Source: Pseudomonas viridiflava (lineage in GTDB: Bacteria; Pseudomonadota; Gammaproteobacteria; Pseudomonadales; Pseudomonadaceae). Taken from it: DNA of 64,000 nt. A program made the translations under genes and the position numbers. Numbering within the stretch: the stretch's first letter is position 1; each line of letters starts with the position of its first letter. Location of the stretch: positions 203,501 through 267,500 of the forward strand of contig NZ_UWFA01000500.1 in assembly GCF_900601905.1 (NCBI RefSeq). The letters are read 5' to 3'. A model generated the notes under the pieces. That model made no database searches. It was given only the letters and a program-made list of their open reading frames with translations, and was not told the origin of the DNA. This document shows positions 10,412 to 19,531 of this stretch, piece after piece.

Positions 10412-11641
10412 TCAGCTGTTGTACTGCGCCTTGTAGATTTTCAGCGCATCAAGACGCTCCACTTTCAGCGCCTCGCCCAGCGCCAGGCCTTGCAGACCTT
10501 TCTCGATCAGCGGCTGCACCGACACGGCCTTGGCTGCATGCGCCGCGCCACGCAGGTAATCGGCTTGCGGATACTCGCGCTGTTCCAGGCCTTCGCGGCC
10601 ACGGGCGTCCATTTCACACGCGATGATGAAATCCTCAAAGCGTTGCGGACGGCGATACACGTCGAAGCTGTGCAGCAGCTCAAGCACGGTTGACGGCTTC
10701 AGCTCCAGGGCCCGATGACCATGGGTGTGGTACTGGCCGACCAGCAGTGCCAGTTCCTGACAATCCTTCGGCACCTTGAAACGGTTGTTCACCGCCTTGA
10801 TCAAGCGCAAGCCGGTGTGTTCGTGCGCAATGTGCCTGGGCCACTCGGACTCTGGCGTCAGGCCTTTTCCCAAGTCGTGAAGCAGGCAGGCCCAGCGCAC
10901 GCAGAGCGGTTGCTGGTGGATGGCAGCCTGTTGCAGAACGCTCAGAACATGGATGCCAGTATCGATTTCCGGGTGATGGGCCGGTGGTTGAGGCACGCCG
11001 AACAGAGCGTCCACCTCGGGCAGCAGTTCTTTAAGCGCGCCGCAATCACGCAGTACTTGAATGAATACCTGAGGCTGGTTTTCCATCAGGGCGCGGGAGA
11101 TTTCCTTCCAGCTGCGCTCCGGGGTCAGGGCGCCCAGTTCGCCGGATTCGCTCAACTGGCGCATTAGCTCCAGCGTTTGCGGGGCGATGCTGAAACCTTG
11201 CGGCGCATAGCGGGCTGCGAAGCGTGCCACACGTAGCACTCGCAAAGGATCTTCGGCGAACGCGGGGGAAACGTGACGCAAAATACGTGCTTCCAGATCC
11301 TGCTGGCCGCCGTAAGGATCGGTGAGATTGCCTTGTTTGTCTTCGGCAATCGCATTGATGGTCAGGTCGCGGCGGATCAGGTCTTCTTCGAGGGTCACCT
11401 CGGGGCTTGCATGGAACACAAAGCCGCCGTAGCCGCGCCCGCTTTTGCGTTCGGTGCGGGCCAGGGCGTGTTCCTCGCCGGTGAGAGGGTGCAGAAAGAC
11501 CGGGAAGTCCGTGCCCACCGGCCGGTAGCCCTTGATCAGCATTTCTTCGGTGGTGGCGCCGACGACGACCCAGTCGACATCAGTGACGGGTTTACCCAGG
11601 AGACGGTCGCGCACCGCGCCACCGACTTTATAAATGTGCAT
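10412..11641 (-). CDS. cca: Multifunctional CCA-adding enzyme
   Basis: 409 residues. The N-terminal nucleotidyltransferase carries GGAVRDRLLG and VDWVVVGATT. The tRNA-binding segment has RFAARYAPQGF. A C-terminal HD domain (LLHDLGKGLTPESEWPRHIAHE, about 250-275) makes it the long gamma-proteobacterial type with phosphatase and phosphodiesterase activity. It builds or repairs the 3' CCA of tRNAs. A GGAGG ribosome-binding site precedes the ATG at 11641. Minus strand, separated from the SpoVR-family gene by about 100 bp. Confidence 0.97.
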   Translation of the reverse strand: MHIYKVGGAVRDRLLGKPVTDVDWVVVGATTEEMLIKGYRPVGTDFPVFLHPLTGEEHALARTERKSGRGYGGFVFHASPEVTLEEDLIRRDLTINAIAEDKQGNLTDPYGGQQDLEARILRHVSPAFAEDPLRVLRVARFAARYAPQGFSIAPQTLELMRQLSESGELGALTPERSWKEISRALMENQPQVFIQVLRDCGALKELLPEVDALFGVPQPPAHHPEIDTGIHVLSVLQQAAIHQQPLCVRWACLLHDLGKGLTPESEWPRHIAHEHTGLRLIKAVNNRFKVPKDCQELALLVGQYHTHGHRALELKPSTVLELLHSFDVYRRPQRFEDFIIACEMDARGREGLEQREYPQADYLRGAAHAAKAVSVQPLIEKGLQGLALGEALKVERLDALKIYKAQYNS

Positions 11642-11739
11642 AAAAAACCTCCGTAAGCGCGACAGGATAAACCTTGCGTCGCGGTTGCGGAGGTAAAACC
11701 TAGTGAGCGGTCATGCAGGTGATGCGTGACGGCGATCGG

Positions 11740-13302
11740 TCAGAGGTGAACAACCGAGAGATCGAGCCGGGGATAGTCGCCGTCAGGATGCTCGCTTCTG
11801 GGTGGAACATGATGGGTTTTCATCACTTGGTCGCCTTGCAGGGTTTCCAGATGGATGTCGAAGCCCCATAGCCTGTGCAGGTGTTTAAGCACCTCGTCAG
11901 TGGACTCGCCCAACGGCTTGCGGTCGTGCTGTTGATGGCGCAGGGTCAGCGAGCGGTCGCCTCGGCGGTCGATGCTGTAAATCTGCACGTTGGGCTCGCG
12001 GTTGCCCAGGTTGTACTGCGCAGCCAGTGTTTCGCGAATGACCTGGTAGCCTGGCTCATCGTGAATCGCCGGGACCAGCAGGTCGTCCTTCTGGTCGTCG
12101 TCCAAGATGCTGAACAACTTCAGATCACGGATCACTTTCGGTGACAGATATTGCAGGATAAAGCTCTCGTCCTTGAAGCTGCTCATGGCGAACTTCACCG
12201 CAGTCAGCCAGTCTGTGCCAGCAATTTCGGGGAACCAGCGCCGATCTTCCTCGGTGGGCTCTTCACACATGCGGCGTATGTCGCGGTACATGGCAAAGCC
12301 CAGAGTGTACGGATTAATGCCGCTGTAATACGGGCTGTCGAAGCCCGGCTGATAGACCACCGCAGTATGCGAGGTCAGGAATTCCATCATGAAGCCGTCA
12401 GTCACCAGCCCCTCGTCGTACAGGTCGTTCATCAGGGTGTAATGCCAGAACGTCGCCCAGCCTTCATTCATCACCTGCGTCTGACGTTGCGGGTAAAAAT
12501 ATTGGGCAATCTTGCGCACGATGCGCACCACTTCGCGCTGCCAGGGCTCCAGCAGAGGCGCGTGTTTTTCGATGAAGTACAGGATGTTTTCCTGAGGTTC
12601 GGCAGGGAAGCGGGCGTTATCTTCCTTGCTGTTCTTGTCAGCATTTTTCGGAATGGTGCGCCACAGATCGTTGATCTGTTTCTGCAGGTGTTCCTCGCGA
12701 TCCTTCTGGCGGCGTCGTTCTTCTTCAGCCGAAATCGGGTACGGCCGTTTGTAGCGGTCTACGCCATAGTTCATCAGGGCGTGGCAGGAATCGAGCAGGT
12801 CTTCGACCGCGTCGATGCCGTGGCGCTCTTCGCATTGCATGATGTACTGCTTGGCAAACACCAGGTAATCGATGATCGAGCTGGCGTCAGTCCAGGTGCG
12901 AAACAGGTAGTTGCCCTTGAAAAAACTGTTGTGTCCGTAACAGGCGTGGGCCACGACCAGCGCCTGCATGCAGATGGTGTTTTCTTCCATCAGGTAGGCG
13001 ATGCACGGGTCGGAGTTGATGACGATTTCGTAGGCCAGACCCATCTGGCCACGGGTGTAGGATTTTTCGGTACTCAGGAAGTGTTTACCGTACGACCAAT
13101 GGTGATAGCCCAAAGGCATGCCCACTGACGCGTAGGCATCCATCATCTGCTCAGCGGTGATGACTTCAATCTGATTGGGATAGGTGTCCAGCGCATAGCG
13201 CTCCGCGATACGGCTGATTTCGCGGTCGTAGGCCTGGATCAGTTCGAACGTCCACTCTGAACCCGTGGAAAGGGGTTGGCGTTTCTGCTCTCTAGCGGTC
13301 AT
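11740..13302 (-). CDS. SpoVR family protein (YcgB-like)
   Basis: 520 residues of the SpoVR/YcgB family, recognised from conserved blocks such as YHHWSYGKHF, HACYGHNSFFKGNYLF, MNEGWATFWHYTLMNDLYDEG and PYTLGFAMYRDIRR. Several conserved His/Glu residues suggest a metal-binding active site, but the biochemical activity is not established. Last gene of a three-gene module with yeaH and prkA, whose members are co-regulated in many proteobacteria under starvation and stress. It overlaps yeaH by 4 bp (ATGA). Confidence 0.93.
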   Translation of the reverse strand: MTAREQKRQPLSTGSEWTFELIQAYDREISRIAERYALDTYPNQIEVITAEQMMDAYASVGMPLGYHHWSYGKHFLSTEKSYTRGQMGLAYEIVINSDPCIAYLMEENTICMQALVVAHACYGHNSFFKGNYLFRTWTDASSIIDYLVFAKQYIMQCEERHGIDAVEDLLDSCHALMNYGVDRYKRPYPISAEEERRRQKDREEHLQKQINDLWRTIPKNADKNSKEDNARFPAEPQENILYFIEKHAPLLEPWQREVVRIVRKIAQYFYPQRQTQVMNEGWATFWHYTLMNDLYDEGLVTDGFMMEFLTSHTAVVYQPGFDSPYYSGINPYTLGFAMYRDIRRMCEEPTEEDRRWFPEIAGTDWLTAVKFAMSSFKDESFILQYLSPKVIRDLKLFSILDDDQKDDLLVPAIHDEPGYQVIRETLAAQYNLGNREPNVQIYSIDRRGDRSLTLRHQQHDRKPLGESTDEVLKHLHRLWGFDIHLETLQGDQVMKTHHVPPRSEHPDGDYPRLDLSVVHL

Positions 13303-14570
13303 GTCACTAACCTGCGCTGGAAGAGTTCACGGAATACCGGATAGATGTCACCGGCAGAGACCAGCTGTTGCTGGGCGAACGTGTCGGCGAAGGCTTCGCC
13401 GATGCGCTCGTATTCGAACCACAAGGCCTGATGCTCCCGTGGGGTAATTTCCACGTAAGTGTAGTACTGCACAAACGGCATGATCTGCTTGATCAGGATG
13501 TCGCGGCAGATCGGTGAGTCGTCGTTCCAGTTATCGCCGTCCGAGGCCTGGGCGGCGTAGATATTCCATTCGTTGGTGGGATAGCGCTCGGCCATGATTT
13601 CCTGCATCAGCTTCAAAGCGCTGGAAACGATGGTGCCGCCGGTTTCCCGTGAATAGAAGAATTCCTCTTCGTCCACTTCCCGGGCGCTGGTGTGGTGGCG
13701 GATGAACACGACTTCGATCTTGTCGTAGTTGCGCTTGAGGAACAGGTACAGAAGGATGAAGAAGCGTTTGGCGATGTCCTTGGTGGCCTGGGTCATGGAG
13801 CCGGACACGTCCATCAGGCAGAACATCACTGCCTTGGAGCTGGGGTTGGGCTGTTTGACCAGCAGGTTGTATTTTAGGTCGAAGGTGTCCAGGTACGGAA
13901 CGCGACGAATGCGCGCCTTGAGCCGGTCTATTTCGACTTCCAGGTCCTGAATGTCGCCGAAATTGTCCGGTTCTTCGCGTTTCAGGCGGTCCAGTTCGCT
14001 GACCGCTTCCTTGAGCTTGGCGCGGCTGCTGCCCGACAGTGCAATGCGCCGCGCATGTGCCGAGCGCAGGGTGCGGATGATATTGATACGCGAGGGATTG
14101 CCCTCGTTGCTGATGCCGGCGCGGACGGTCTTGTAAGTGTCAGTGCCAGTGAGGTTGCGCTTGACCAGGTTGGGCAGTTCGAGGTCTTCGAACATGAATT
14201 CCAGAAACTCTTCCTGAGTAATCTGAAAGACAAACTCGTCCATGCCTTCGCCGGAATTACTGGCCTTGCCAGGACCTTTGCCGCCTCCACCGCCTTGTGG
14301 GCGGGCAATGTGTTCGCCGGTCGTGAATTCCTTATTACCAGGGTGGACCACGGTCTGCTTGCCGCCGCGGCCATGATGCAACACCGGCTCGTCGATATCG
14401 CGACCGGGAATGCTGATTTGCTCGCCATGCTCCATATCGGTGATGGAGCGGCGGCTGACAGCTTCTTCGACTGCTTTTTTAATGTGGTCACGGTAGCGCC
14501 GCAAAAAGCGCTGACGGTTCACCGTGCTCTTGTTCTTGCCATTGAGACGTCGGTCGATCACATAGCTCAT
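13299..14570 (-). CDS. yeaH: YeaH/YhbH family protein (DUF444)
   Basis: 423 residues. The N-terminus is basic (SYVIDRRLNGKNKSTVNRQRFLRRYRDHIKK) and is followed by a Gly-rich stretch (RPQGGGGGKGPGK, about 90-105). The C-terminal half resembles a von Willebrand A fold with a MIDAS-like CLMDVSGSM motif. E. coli YeaH works with the YeaG kinase in nitrogen and stationary-phase physiology; the molecular role is unknown. Middle gene of the prkA-yeaH-spoVR module. Confidence 0.93.
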   Translation of the reverse strand: MSYVIDRRLNGKNKSTVNRQRFLRRYRDHIKKAVEEAVSRRSITDMEHGEQISIPGRDIDEPVLHHGRGGKQTVVHPGNKEFTTGEHIARPQGGGGGKGPGKASNSGEGMDEFVFQITQEEFLEFMFEDLELPNLVKRNLTGTDTYKTVRAGISNEGNPSRINIIRTLRSAHARRIALSGSSRAKLKEAVSELDRLKREEPDNFGDIQDLEVEIDRLKARIRRVPYLDTFDLKYNLLVKQPNPSSKAVMFCLMDVSGSMTQATKDIAKRFFILLYLFLKRNYDKIEVVFIRHHTSAREVDEEEFFYSRETGGTIVSSALKLMQEIMAERYPTNEWNIYAAQASDGDNWNDDSPICRDILIKQIMPFVQYYTYVEITPREHQALWFEYERIGEAFADTFAQQQLVSAGDIYPVFRELFQRRLVT

Positions 14571-14584
14571 AGGCCCCTCCGGGG

Positions 14585-14688
14585 AGCTTCAAGTCGTAAG
14601 CTTCAAGCTGCAAACGAATGCGCGTTCAGCCCCGTGCCTGGAGCTTGAGCGCTTTTCACTTGCAGCCTGTAGCTTGAAGCTTGCCGCT
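14585..14688. repeat. AGCTTCAAG/CTTGAAGCT repeat cluster between prkA and yeaH
   Basis: The gap between prkA and yeaH holds direct and inverted copies of AGCTTCAAG and its complement (14585-14613 and 14660-14688). The two blocks can fold on each other imperfectly through CTGCAA/TTGCAG and AAGCTTCAAGCT-like segments. A related block lies at 60934-60957 after argC. It could tune mRNA stability inside the operon. Confidence 0.7.
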
Positions 14689-14691
14689 GCT

Positions 14692-16614
14692 TCACTGCGA
14701 CTTCCGGACCCGTAGGTACCATTCGGAAAGAAGCCGTACCTGTTTGTCGGTGTAGCCTCGCTCGACCATTCTGGTAACAAAGTCGTTGTGCTTTTGCTGA
14801 TCCTCTTTGCTGGCCTTGGCGTTGAAGCTGATAACCGGAAGCAGGTCCTCGGTGTTGGAGAACATTTTTTTCTCGATGACCACACGCAATTTTTCGTAGC
14901 TGAGCCAGGTCGGGTTTTTGCCGTTGTTGTTGGCCCGGGCGCGCAGCACGAAGTTGACGATCTCGTTGCGGAAATCCTTCGGATTGCTGATGCCGGCCGG
15001 TTTCTCGATTTTCTCCAGTTCTTCGTTCAATGCCACGCGGTTGAGGATTTCCCCGGTTTCCGGGTCGCGGTATTCCTGATCCTGAATCCAGAAGTCCGCG
15101 TAGAGTACGTAGCGATCAAAGATGTTCTGACCGTACTCGCTGTAGGACTCCAGGTAAGCGGTCTGGATTTCCTTGCCGATGAACTCGATGTAGCGCGGTG
15201 CCAGGTATTCCTTGATGAAACGCAGATAACGCTCACGGGTTTCGGCCTGGAATTGCTCCTGCTCGATCTGCTGTTCCAGCACATACAGCAAGTGCACCGG
15301 GTTGGCGGCGATCTCGTGGGGGTCGAAGTTGAACACCTTGGACAGGATCTTGAACGCAAACCGGGTGGACAGGCCATTCATGCCTTCGTCGACGCCTGCG
15401 CTGTCGCGGTACTCCTGAATCGACTTGGCTTTGGGGTCGGTGTCCTTGAGGTTTTCACCGTCATACACACGCATCTTGGAGTAGATGTTGGAATTTTCCG
15501 GCTCTTTGAGGCGGGACAGGGTGGTGAACTGGGCGAGCATTTTCAGGGTGTCAGGTGCGCAATGCGCTTTGGACAGCGAGCTGTTGAACAGCAATTTGTC
15601 GTAAATCTTGATTTCATCGCTCACGCGCAGGCAGTACGGCACCTTGACGATGTAGATCCGGTCGATGAACGCTTCGTTGTTCTTGTTGTTACGGAAGCTG
15701 TGCCATTCCGATTCGTTGGAGTGGGCCAGCAAGATGCCGGTGAACGGAATCGCGCCCAGGCCTTCGGTACTGTTGTAGTTACCTTCCTGGGTAGCGGTGA
15801 GCAGTGGGTGCAGCACCTTGATCGGTGCCTTGAACATTTCGACAAATTCCATCAGACCCTGGTTGGCCCGGCACAGCGCGCCCGAATAGCTGTAGGCGTC
15901 GGCGTCGTTCTGTGGGTATTCCTCGAGTTTGCGAATGTCGACCTTGCCGACCAGGGCTGAGATGTCCTGGTTGTTTTCGTCGCCCGGCTCGGTTTTCGCG
16001 ACAGCAATCTGGTTAAGGATCGATGGATAGAGTTTGACCACTTTGAATTGGCTGATGTCGCCCCCGAACTCAGCCAGACGCTTGGTCGCCCACGGCGACA
16101 TGATAGTGCTCAGGTAGCGACGCGGGATGCCGAAGTCCTCTTCGAGGATCGCGCCGTCTTCGGTGGCGTTGAACAGGCCCAGTGGCGATTCAAAGACGGG
16201 CGAGCCCTTGATCGCGTAGAACGGGACCTTTTCGATCAGTTGTTTGAGTTTCTCAGCCAGCGATGACTTGCCGCCACCGACCGGGCCGAGCAGGTAGAGG
16301 ATCTGTTTCTTCTCTTCCAGGCCCTGAGCGGCGTGGCGAAAGTACGAGACGATCTGGTCGATGCATTCTTCCATCCCGTGGAAGTCGGCAAAGGCCGGAT
16401 AACGGCGTATGACCTTGTTGGAAAAGATCCTCGATAGCCGCGAGTTGGTCGAGGTATCAACCAGCTCGGGTTCGCCGATGGCAAGCAACAGTCTTTCGGC
16501 CGCAGATGCGTAGGCGCTGCGATCCTGCTTACAGAGCTCCAGATACTCCTGTAAGGAGAGCTCCTCCTGGCGTGTCGATTCAAAGCGTTGTTGGAAGTGG
16601 CTAAAAATACTCAT
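14692..16614 (-). CDS. prkA: PrkA family serine protein kinase (YeaG-like)
   Basis: 640 residues from the ATG at 16614, which has a GAGGTGA ribosome-binding site and gives MSIFSHFQQRFE, the standard YeaG N-terminus. The frame stays open to 16713, but that extension is atypical. The N-terminal AAA-like domain has a Walker A motif (GPVGGGKSSL, about residue 110). The C-terminal PrkA kinase domain follows. E. coli YeaG is linked to adaptation to nitrogen starvation. First gene of the prkA-yeaH-spoVR module. The 288-bp upstream region should hold its promoter; I found no clear sigma-54 site there. Confidence 0.95.
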   Translation of the reverse strand: MSIFSHFQQRFESTRQEELSLQEYLELCKQDRSAYASAAERLLLAIGEPELVDTSTNSRLSRIFSNKVIRRYPAFADFHGMEECIDQIVSYFRHAAQGLEEKKQILYLLGPVGGGKSSLAEKLKQLIEKVPFYAIKGSPVFESPLGLFNATEDGAILEEDFGIPRRYLSTIMSPWATKRLAEFGGDISQFKVVKLYPSILNQIAVAKTEPGDENNQDISALVGKVDIRKLEEYPQNDADAYSYSGALCRANQGLMEFVEMFKAPIKVLHPLLTATQEGNYNSTEGLGAIPFTGILLAHSNESEWHSFRNNKNNEAFIDRIYIVKVPYCLRVSDEIKIYDKLLFNSSLSKAHCAPDTLKMLAQFTTLSRLKEPENSNIYSKMRVYDGENLKDTDPKAKSIQEYRDSAGVDEGMNGLSTRFAFKILSKVFNFDPHEIAANPVHLLYVLEQQIEQEQFQAETRERYLRFIKEYLAPRYIEFIGKEIQTAYLESYSEYGQNIFDRYVLYADFWIQDQEYRDPETGEILNRVALNEELEKIEKPAGISNPKDFRNEIVNFVLRARANNNGKNPTWLSYEKLRVVIEKKMFSNTEDLLPVISFNAKASKEDQQKHNDFVTRMVERGYTDKQVRLLSEWYLRVRKSQ

Positions 16615-16902
16615 GACGTCACCTCGCTCGATACGTAGAGCCGGCGGCGGATCGTCAGTCGATGTTGGCAGCAGCCGAGTATCCAGCTGCCAGTGGAACC
16701 CCCCAAACACCATAAAAGTAGCTACCGATGACCCACGCGCCGGTGTACCGGCTCTCCCCTGATTACGGATGGCCTGTGGCTAAGGATAGTTCGGAATCGG
16801 AAAGATAAAGAAGGGATGAGCAGAAAGTCAGGCAGACCGTTGGTCAGTTGGGACGCGAACCCGCGCAGGACGCGGGATCAACTGAAATAAAAAAAATTTC
16901 CG

Positions 16903-17223
16903 TCAGCCAGAAACGGTATCGCCCGGGAAAGTGCTGCGCCACAACTCGAAACCGCCGTCCATGCTGTAGACATCCGAGAAGCCCTGACTCACCAGGTAGG
17001 CGGCGGCGCTCTGACTGGAATTTCCGTGGTAACAGACCACCACCACTGGTTTGTCCAGGTCTGCATCACGGATGAAGTCGGCAATGGAGTGGTTGTCCAG
17101 GTGCTTGGCGCCAGGGATGTGGCTGCTGGCAAAGGTCTGTGGATCGCGAACGTCCACCAGCACCGCATCTTGCTCACGCAGGGTTTGAGCCTGTTCTGGC
17201 GGGATACGTTTGAATTCGGTCAT
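16903..17223 (-). CDS. glpE: Thiosulfate sulfurtransferase GlpE
   Basis: 106 residues, a single-domain rhodanese. The start at 17223 has an AGGAGCC ribosome-binding site, while the longer frame to 17253 does not. The active-site loop is CYHGNSSQ, with the nucleophilic Cys near residue 66. It moves sulfane sulfur from thiosulfate to thiol acceptors in the cytoplasm. Last gene of the lptD-surA-pdxA-rsmA-apaG-apaH-glpE run, 124 bp after apaH. Confidence 0.94.
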   Translation of the reverse strand: MTEFKRIPPEQAQTLREQDAVLVDVRDPQTFASSHIPGAKHLDNHSIADFIRDADLDKPVVVVCYHGNSSQSAAAYLVSQGFSDVYSMDGGFELWRSTFPGDTVSG

Positions 17224-17347
17224 GGTTGGCTCCTTGAGTATTCTGATGAGCAAGGTCTGTGGGGGATTCTAGTGGTGCCACAAGCATACCTTGCGCAGGA
17301 GAAACGCGATCCCACAGGGTTTGCGTTGTCTCGCTGAGGTTTTGATT

Positions 17348-18229
17348 TTAGCGACGGATTACGCCGGCCGGGTTATGCAAAATCGTCCGTGTCGCCCCTG
17401 TTTGCGCATTGCCGTGGTCATCGCAATCGCACAAGTGGCGCTCAAGGGTATCGACATTGAGCATCGTCATTGCAGAACCCCACACGCAGCCGGTGTCGAG
17501 TGCGTAGACATTGGGCTCATCACAGCGGCCTTCCAGCGCAGCCCAGTGGCCGAAGATAATCTTCACGTCGCAGGTCTTGCGGTCTTTGTGCTTGAACCAT
17601 GGCGCATAGCCAGGCAGGGCGGTATCCACGCCTTCCTTGCCTTTGAGGTCGAGTTTGCCTTCGCTGGTGCAGAAACGCATCCGCGTGAAGTAATTGGTGA
17701 TGACCCGCAACCGGGTTACGCCACGCAAGTCGCTGTCCCATTTGCTTGGCTCATTGCCGTACATGCCCTCCAGGAAGGGCTGGTACAAGGCGTCGTCGTG
17801 CAGTGCGGTTTCCACTTCGGCGGCGCATTTCAGGGCTTTTTTCAGTGACCACTGTGGCGGTATCCCGGCGTGGACCATGGCCACGTTACGTTCAGCGTCG
17901 TAGTGCAGCAGCTTTTGCTGACGCAGCCATTGCAGCAGATCGTTGCAGTCCGGTGCTTCGAGAATCTCGCGCAGGGTGTCGCCCTTTTTCAGGCGCTCGA
18001 TGTTTCGCGAAGCGGCGAGCAGGTGCAGGTCATGGTTGCCCAGTACGCACACCACGGATTGGCGGATGCTGTACAGAAAACGCAGGGTTTGCAGTGACTG
18101 GGGGCCGCGGTTGACCAGGTCGCCCACCAGCCAGAGGCGATCCTTGGCCGGGTCGAACTTCACATGTTCCAGCAGGCATTGCAGTGGTTCGAGGCAGCCT
18201 TGCAGGTCGCCAACGGCATACACCGCCAT
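17348..18229 (-). CDS. apaH: Bis(5'-nucleosyl)-tetraphosphatase, symmetrical (ApaH)
   Basis: 293 residues of the metallophosphoesterase family. Metal-binding motifs are GDLQGC, GDLVNRGP and LGNHD, with FGHWAALEG further on. It splits Ap4A into two ADP and removes Np4A caps from RNA in E. coli. Its start overlaps the apaG stop by one base (TGATG), the usual coupled apaG-apaH arrangement. Confidence 0.97.
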   Translation of the reverse strand: MAVYAVGDLQGCLEPLQCLLEHVKFDPAKDRLWLVGDLVNRGPQSLQTLRFLYSIRQSVVCVLGNHDLHLLAASRNIERLKKGDTLREILEAPDCNDLLQWLRQQKLLHYDAERNVAMVHAGIPPQWSLKKALKCAAEVETALHDDALYQPFLEGMYGNEPSKWDSDLRGVTRLRVITNYFTRMRFCTSEGKLDLKGKEGVDTALPGYAPWFKHKDRKTCDVKIIFGHWAALEGRCDEPNVYALDTGCVWGSAMTMLNVDTLERHLCDCDDHGNAQTGATRTILHNPAGVIRR

Positions 18230-18609
18230 CAGTGAAGCGACCCCGGCACGGCCAGGCGAAACGGTGCGATCACGGCGTCGAAGCGTTTACCGTCTTCGGC
18301 GAGCATCTGATAAGTGCCCTGCATGTTGCCCACTTTGGTGGTCATCACGGTGCCGCTGCTGTAGGTGTGGCTCTGACCTGCGTCGATCAGTGGTTGTTGG
18401 CCGACCACGCCCTCACCGCGAACCTCTTCGACGTGACCGTCACCGTCGGTGATCACCCAATGCCGCGAAAGAAGTTTGGCAGGCAGCTCGCCACTGTTAT
18501 GCACCGTCACGGTGTAGGCAAACGCAAAGCGATTGTGCTCGGGTTGGGACTGCTCGACGAGGAAGCGAGTAACGACGCTGACGTCGACCTGATATCGGGA
18601 ATCGGACAT
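18229..18609 (-). CDS. apaG: ApaG protein (Co2+/Mg2+ efflux-associated)
   Basis: 126 residues from the ATG at 18609 (SDSRYQVDVSVVTRFLVEQ), the standard ApaG size. The frame continues upstream to 18711, but those residues are not family-like. A fibronectin-III-like fold with the conserved RHWVITDGDG and SGTVMTTKVGNMQGTY segments. Its biochemical role is not settled. It sits between rsmA and apaH as in most gamma-proteobacteria. Confidence 0.95.
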   Translation of the reverse strand: MSDSRYQVDVSVVTRFLVEQSQPEHNRFAFAYTVTVHNSGELPAKLLSRHWVITDGDGHVEEVRGEGVVGQQPLIDAGQSHTYSSGTVMTTKVGNMQGTYQMLAEDGKRFDAVIAPFRLAVPGSLH

Positions 18610-18724
18610 GCAGTAGGCCTTGGAAGCAAATGCGGATAAAACCGGAACGCCCGGTGGAATCAGTCTAGGACATGTAGACGATAACAGACGAACAGCACTT
18701 TGCTCGCCCACATGTCCTGCAAGG

Positions 18725-19531
18725 TCATACCTGGGCAGGCTTTTCGCTCAGTTTGTCGGCCAGGCGGACGAACGCGGCAAGATCCAGTTGTTCAGGGCGC
18801 AGGCTGCCATCAACACCGGCGGCTTCAATCTCATCGTTGCTCAGCAGCAGCTTCAAGGTATTGCGCAGTGTTTTACGGCGCTGGTTGAAGGCTTCGCGCA
18901 CCACTCGCTCAAGCAGGCGATGGTCCTTGGCGGGATGTGGCAGAGTTTCGTGAGGCACCAGACGGACAATCGCCGAGTCGACTTTCGGCGGCGGGTTGAA
19001 CGCGCCCGGGCCGACGTTGAACAGGTATTCGACCCGGCAGTGGTACTGAACCATGATCGACAGACGGCCATAATCGCCGCCGCCCGGTGCTGCTGCCATG
19101 CGCTGAACCACTTCCTTTTGCAGCATGAAGTGCATGTCGCGGATCAGATTGGCGTTCTGCAGCAAGTGGAAAATCAGCGGCGTGGAGATGTTGTAGGGCA
19201 GGTTACCCACAACCCGCAGGCTGCCTGCCGGAGCGTTGAGGCTGGTGAAGTCGAACTTCAGCGCATCGCCCTGATGCAGGTTGAAGTTGGGCTTGCTGCC
19301 AAACTGGTGAATCAGGATCGGGATCAGGTCTTTGTCCAGTTCCACGACGTCCAGTTGCGCGCCGCTGCCCAGCAGGCCTTGGGTCAGGGCGCCTTGCCCG
19401 GGGCCGATTTCCAGCAGGCGTTCTTCCGGACGGGCATGGATCGCGCGCAGGATTTTGTCGATAACGCCCGCGTCATGCAGGAAGTTTTGTCCAAAGCGTT
19501 TGCGCGCTTTGTGTTGGAATTGCTCGGTCAT
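18725..19531 (-). CDS. rsmA: 16S rRNA dimethyladenosine transferase RsmA (KsgA)
   Basis: 268 residues. It starts with KARKRFGQNFLHD. The SAM-binding motif is LEIGPGQGALT, and the catalytic NLPYNIS block lies near residue 113. It dimethylates A1518 and A1519 of 16S rRNA late in 30S assembly. The start overlaps pdxA by 4 bp. Confidence 0.98.
   Translation of the reverse strand: MTEQFQHKARKRFGQNFLHDAGVIDKILRAIHARPEERLLEIGPGQGALTQGLLGSGAQLDVVELDKDLIPILIHQFGSKPNFNLHQGDALKFDFTSLNAPAGSLRVVGNLPYNISTPLIFHLLQNANLIRDMHFMLQKEVVQRMAAAPGGGDYGRLSIMVQYHCRVEYLFNVGPGAFNPPPKVDSAIVRLVPHETLPHPAKDHRLLERVVREAFNQRRKTLRNTLKLLLSNDEIEAAGVDGSLRPEQLDLAAFVRLADKLSEKPAQV

Noticed and set aside
16615..16902. Sigma-54 promoter for prkA
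   Set aside because: A TGGCAG motif exists on the minus strand but without a GC element at the right spacing.
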